The position numbers and the translations under genes are program-made. Of a stretch of DNA of 64,000 nt, positions 63,110 through 64,000 are shown one piece after another (positions within the stretch are counted from its first letter, which is position 1; every line of letters begins with the position of its first letter). A model generated the notes under the pieces. That model was not told where the DNA came from. It was given only the letters and a program-made list of their open reading frames with translations, and ran no database searches. The stretch lies in contig JAJHTX010000001.1 in assembly GCA_032164295.1 (NCBI GenBank), positions 1,798,001-1,862,000 of the forward strand, given 5' to 3'. Source of the stretch: Inonotus obliquus (Eukaryota > Basidiomycota > Agaricomycetes > Hymenochaetales > Hymenochaetaceae).

Positions 63110-64000
63110 TCAGTCCCAGAAAGTACTACGATCTAGCTTGATTCGTGTATCCTGTTTCGCCTTGCTACCGTTCGGGCGACCGATCTTACGAGCACTGCGC
63201 TTTGAATGGTACTTGCCCTGGCGCGCCCGCTGCCGAACGATGTCAGATGTGACGCGCCCTTTGATCGAAACACCGACGTGTGCAGTACGGGTATCGACCG
63301 AATTTCCGGCAGGGGCATCGGTGATAGCACTTAGGCCGGTTGCTTTCTCGGCCTCGGAGGGATTAGGACTAGGACTAGGACTAGGAAGTCTGTCTGCTGC
63401 TTCTATTGTCATACATGCAGCTCGGGCGGCAAGCGAATCCGTTGGTGAAGGAGCCAATGAACGCGAAGGAGGCTCAATTTCTTCTTCATCCGACGTTCCT
63501 GAGACCTGGGGTTGGCTAGCACTACTGACGCTAGAATTGTCGTCATCATGTTTCTGCCAGGGAGGAAGAAGGTTATGACATATAGATGAAGTGCCTGGTA
63601 TGTCAAACTTGTCATCAGATTTCTGTCTGGACTGGGATCGCCCCTCGGCTTCGTCCACCTCATCGTCTTGGTCATGCTCCTCTTCCTCCACCATTTCTTC
63701 GTCCCCAACGACTTTGTCTTCCTCGTCATCCCGCGCTTCCTTGACAGATTCCATGTACTGCCGTCAATCAACAAGAATCACCATCAGAAAACGCCGCAAG
63801 AGTAATTGTTGTACTTCACCTCTTCAAGCGTTTTCATTTCCTTTTTGCTAAAGCCGCTGGCTGCGACAGCAACATCCAGGCGGAAGTTTTCATCCTTCTC
63901 TTCACCCTCTTTCATCGTGGCTTTGAAGCGCGGATATAGCACGCTTTCATACCGGAACCGACGCTGGAAGAATCGTCTAATACACTCGACATCTCGATTG
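63110..64000 (-). CDS. RIO2: Serine/threonine-protein kinase RIO2, 3' part
   Basis: The gene runs off the right edge; two exons are visible (63820-64000 partial, 63110-63757), giving the last 275 or so residues. The exon at the edge carries the end of the RIO2 kinase region: RDVECIRRFFQRRFRYESVL, YPRFK, then RLDVAVAASGFSKKEMKTLE and EYMESVKEARD across the splice site. The remaining 200 residues are acidic (EEEEHDQDDEVDEAEG) and Ser/Pro-rich, then basic (KYHSKRSARKIGRPNGSK). The ATPase domain itself (GKESDIY-type P-loop, catalytic Asp) is outside the window. RIO2 helps mature the 40S subunit in the cytoplasm. The call rests on the FFxRRFxYES and RLDVxVxASGF blocks. The stop TGA is at 63110-63112. 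Confidence 0.85.
63361..63384. repeat. Hexanucleotide microsatellite in RIO2 coding sequence
   Basis: Four head-to-tail copies of a six-base unit (GATTAG then three GACTAG). On the coding strand it encodes a Ser-Pro/Asn-Pro run (PSPSPSPNPS) in the disordered tail of RIO2. The unit keeps the frame whatever the copy number, so length variation between strains is likely. Confidence 0.85.

Overview
The window is nuclear DNA from a filamentous basidiomycete, most likely an Agaricomycete. Nearly every gene is broken by many introns of about 45-65 nt with GT...AG ends. Intergenic gaps are mostly 60-700 bp, genes lie on both strands without operons, and the set is a fungal housekeeping one (VAC8, PIL1 eisosome protein, LIP5, INO80, CBF5, a GH16 glucanase) plus a protein family I do not recognise. 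I rebuilt gene models by hand from protein similarity, reading frame and splice signals. Every complete model sums to a whole number of codons.

Left third (1-21.3 kb): the 3' part of a secreted double-psi beta-barrel protein; a membrane protein resembling SRF1; a convergent pair of spliceosome proteins (FYV6/PSME3IP1-like and ESS2); the dynein regulator NudE; pyruvate dehydrogenase E2; exosome subunit CSL4; the tRNA t6A enzyme KAE1; a GT8 glycosyltransferase; ribosomal protein S28; lipoyl synthase LIP5 head to head (66 bp) with the cytochrome oxidase assembly factor CMC1; peroxisomal PEX11; and fumarase. Several of these are mitochondrial: E2 needs the lipoyl group that LIP5 makes, and both lie close to CMC1 and FUM1.

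Middle (22-43.5 kb): the INO80 remodeller, a 25-exon DExH RNA helicase of the DHX29/DHX57 type, ribosomal protein L22 and the pseudouridine synthase CBF5 (head to head), VAC8, a secreted GH16 beta-glucanase and an ING-family PHD protein.

Right third (43.7-64 kb): a GYF-domain protein, the mitochondrial carrier MTM1, the eisosome protein PIL1 and eIF4E, all on the minus strand. A gene-poor block of about 2.8 kb follows. Next comes a divergent pair of genes (55661-57267 minus, 57742-59474 plus) that I read as paralogues of one unrecognised family: they share C-terminal residues, two internal exons of identical length (157 and 69 nt) and identical intron phases. This is the most interesting item in the window. 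It is followed by SPF30/SMNDC1, a second gene-poor block and the 3' part of the RIO2 kinase gene, which runs off the right edge.

No tRNA, rRNA, transposon, CRISPR array or viral element could be supported. Intron borders are predictions. Transcription start and end sites cannot be seen.
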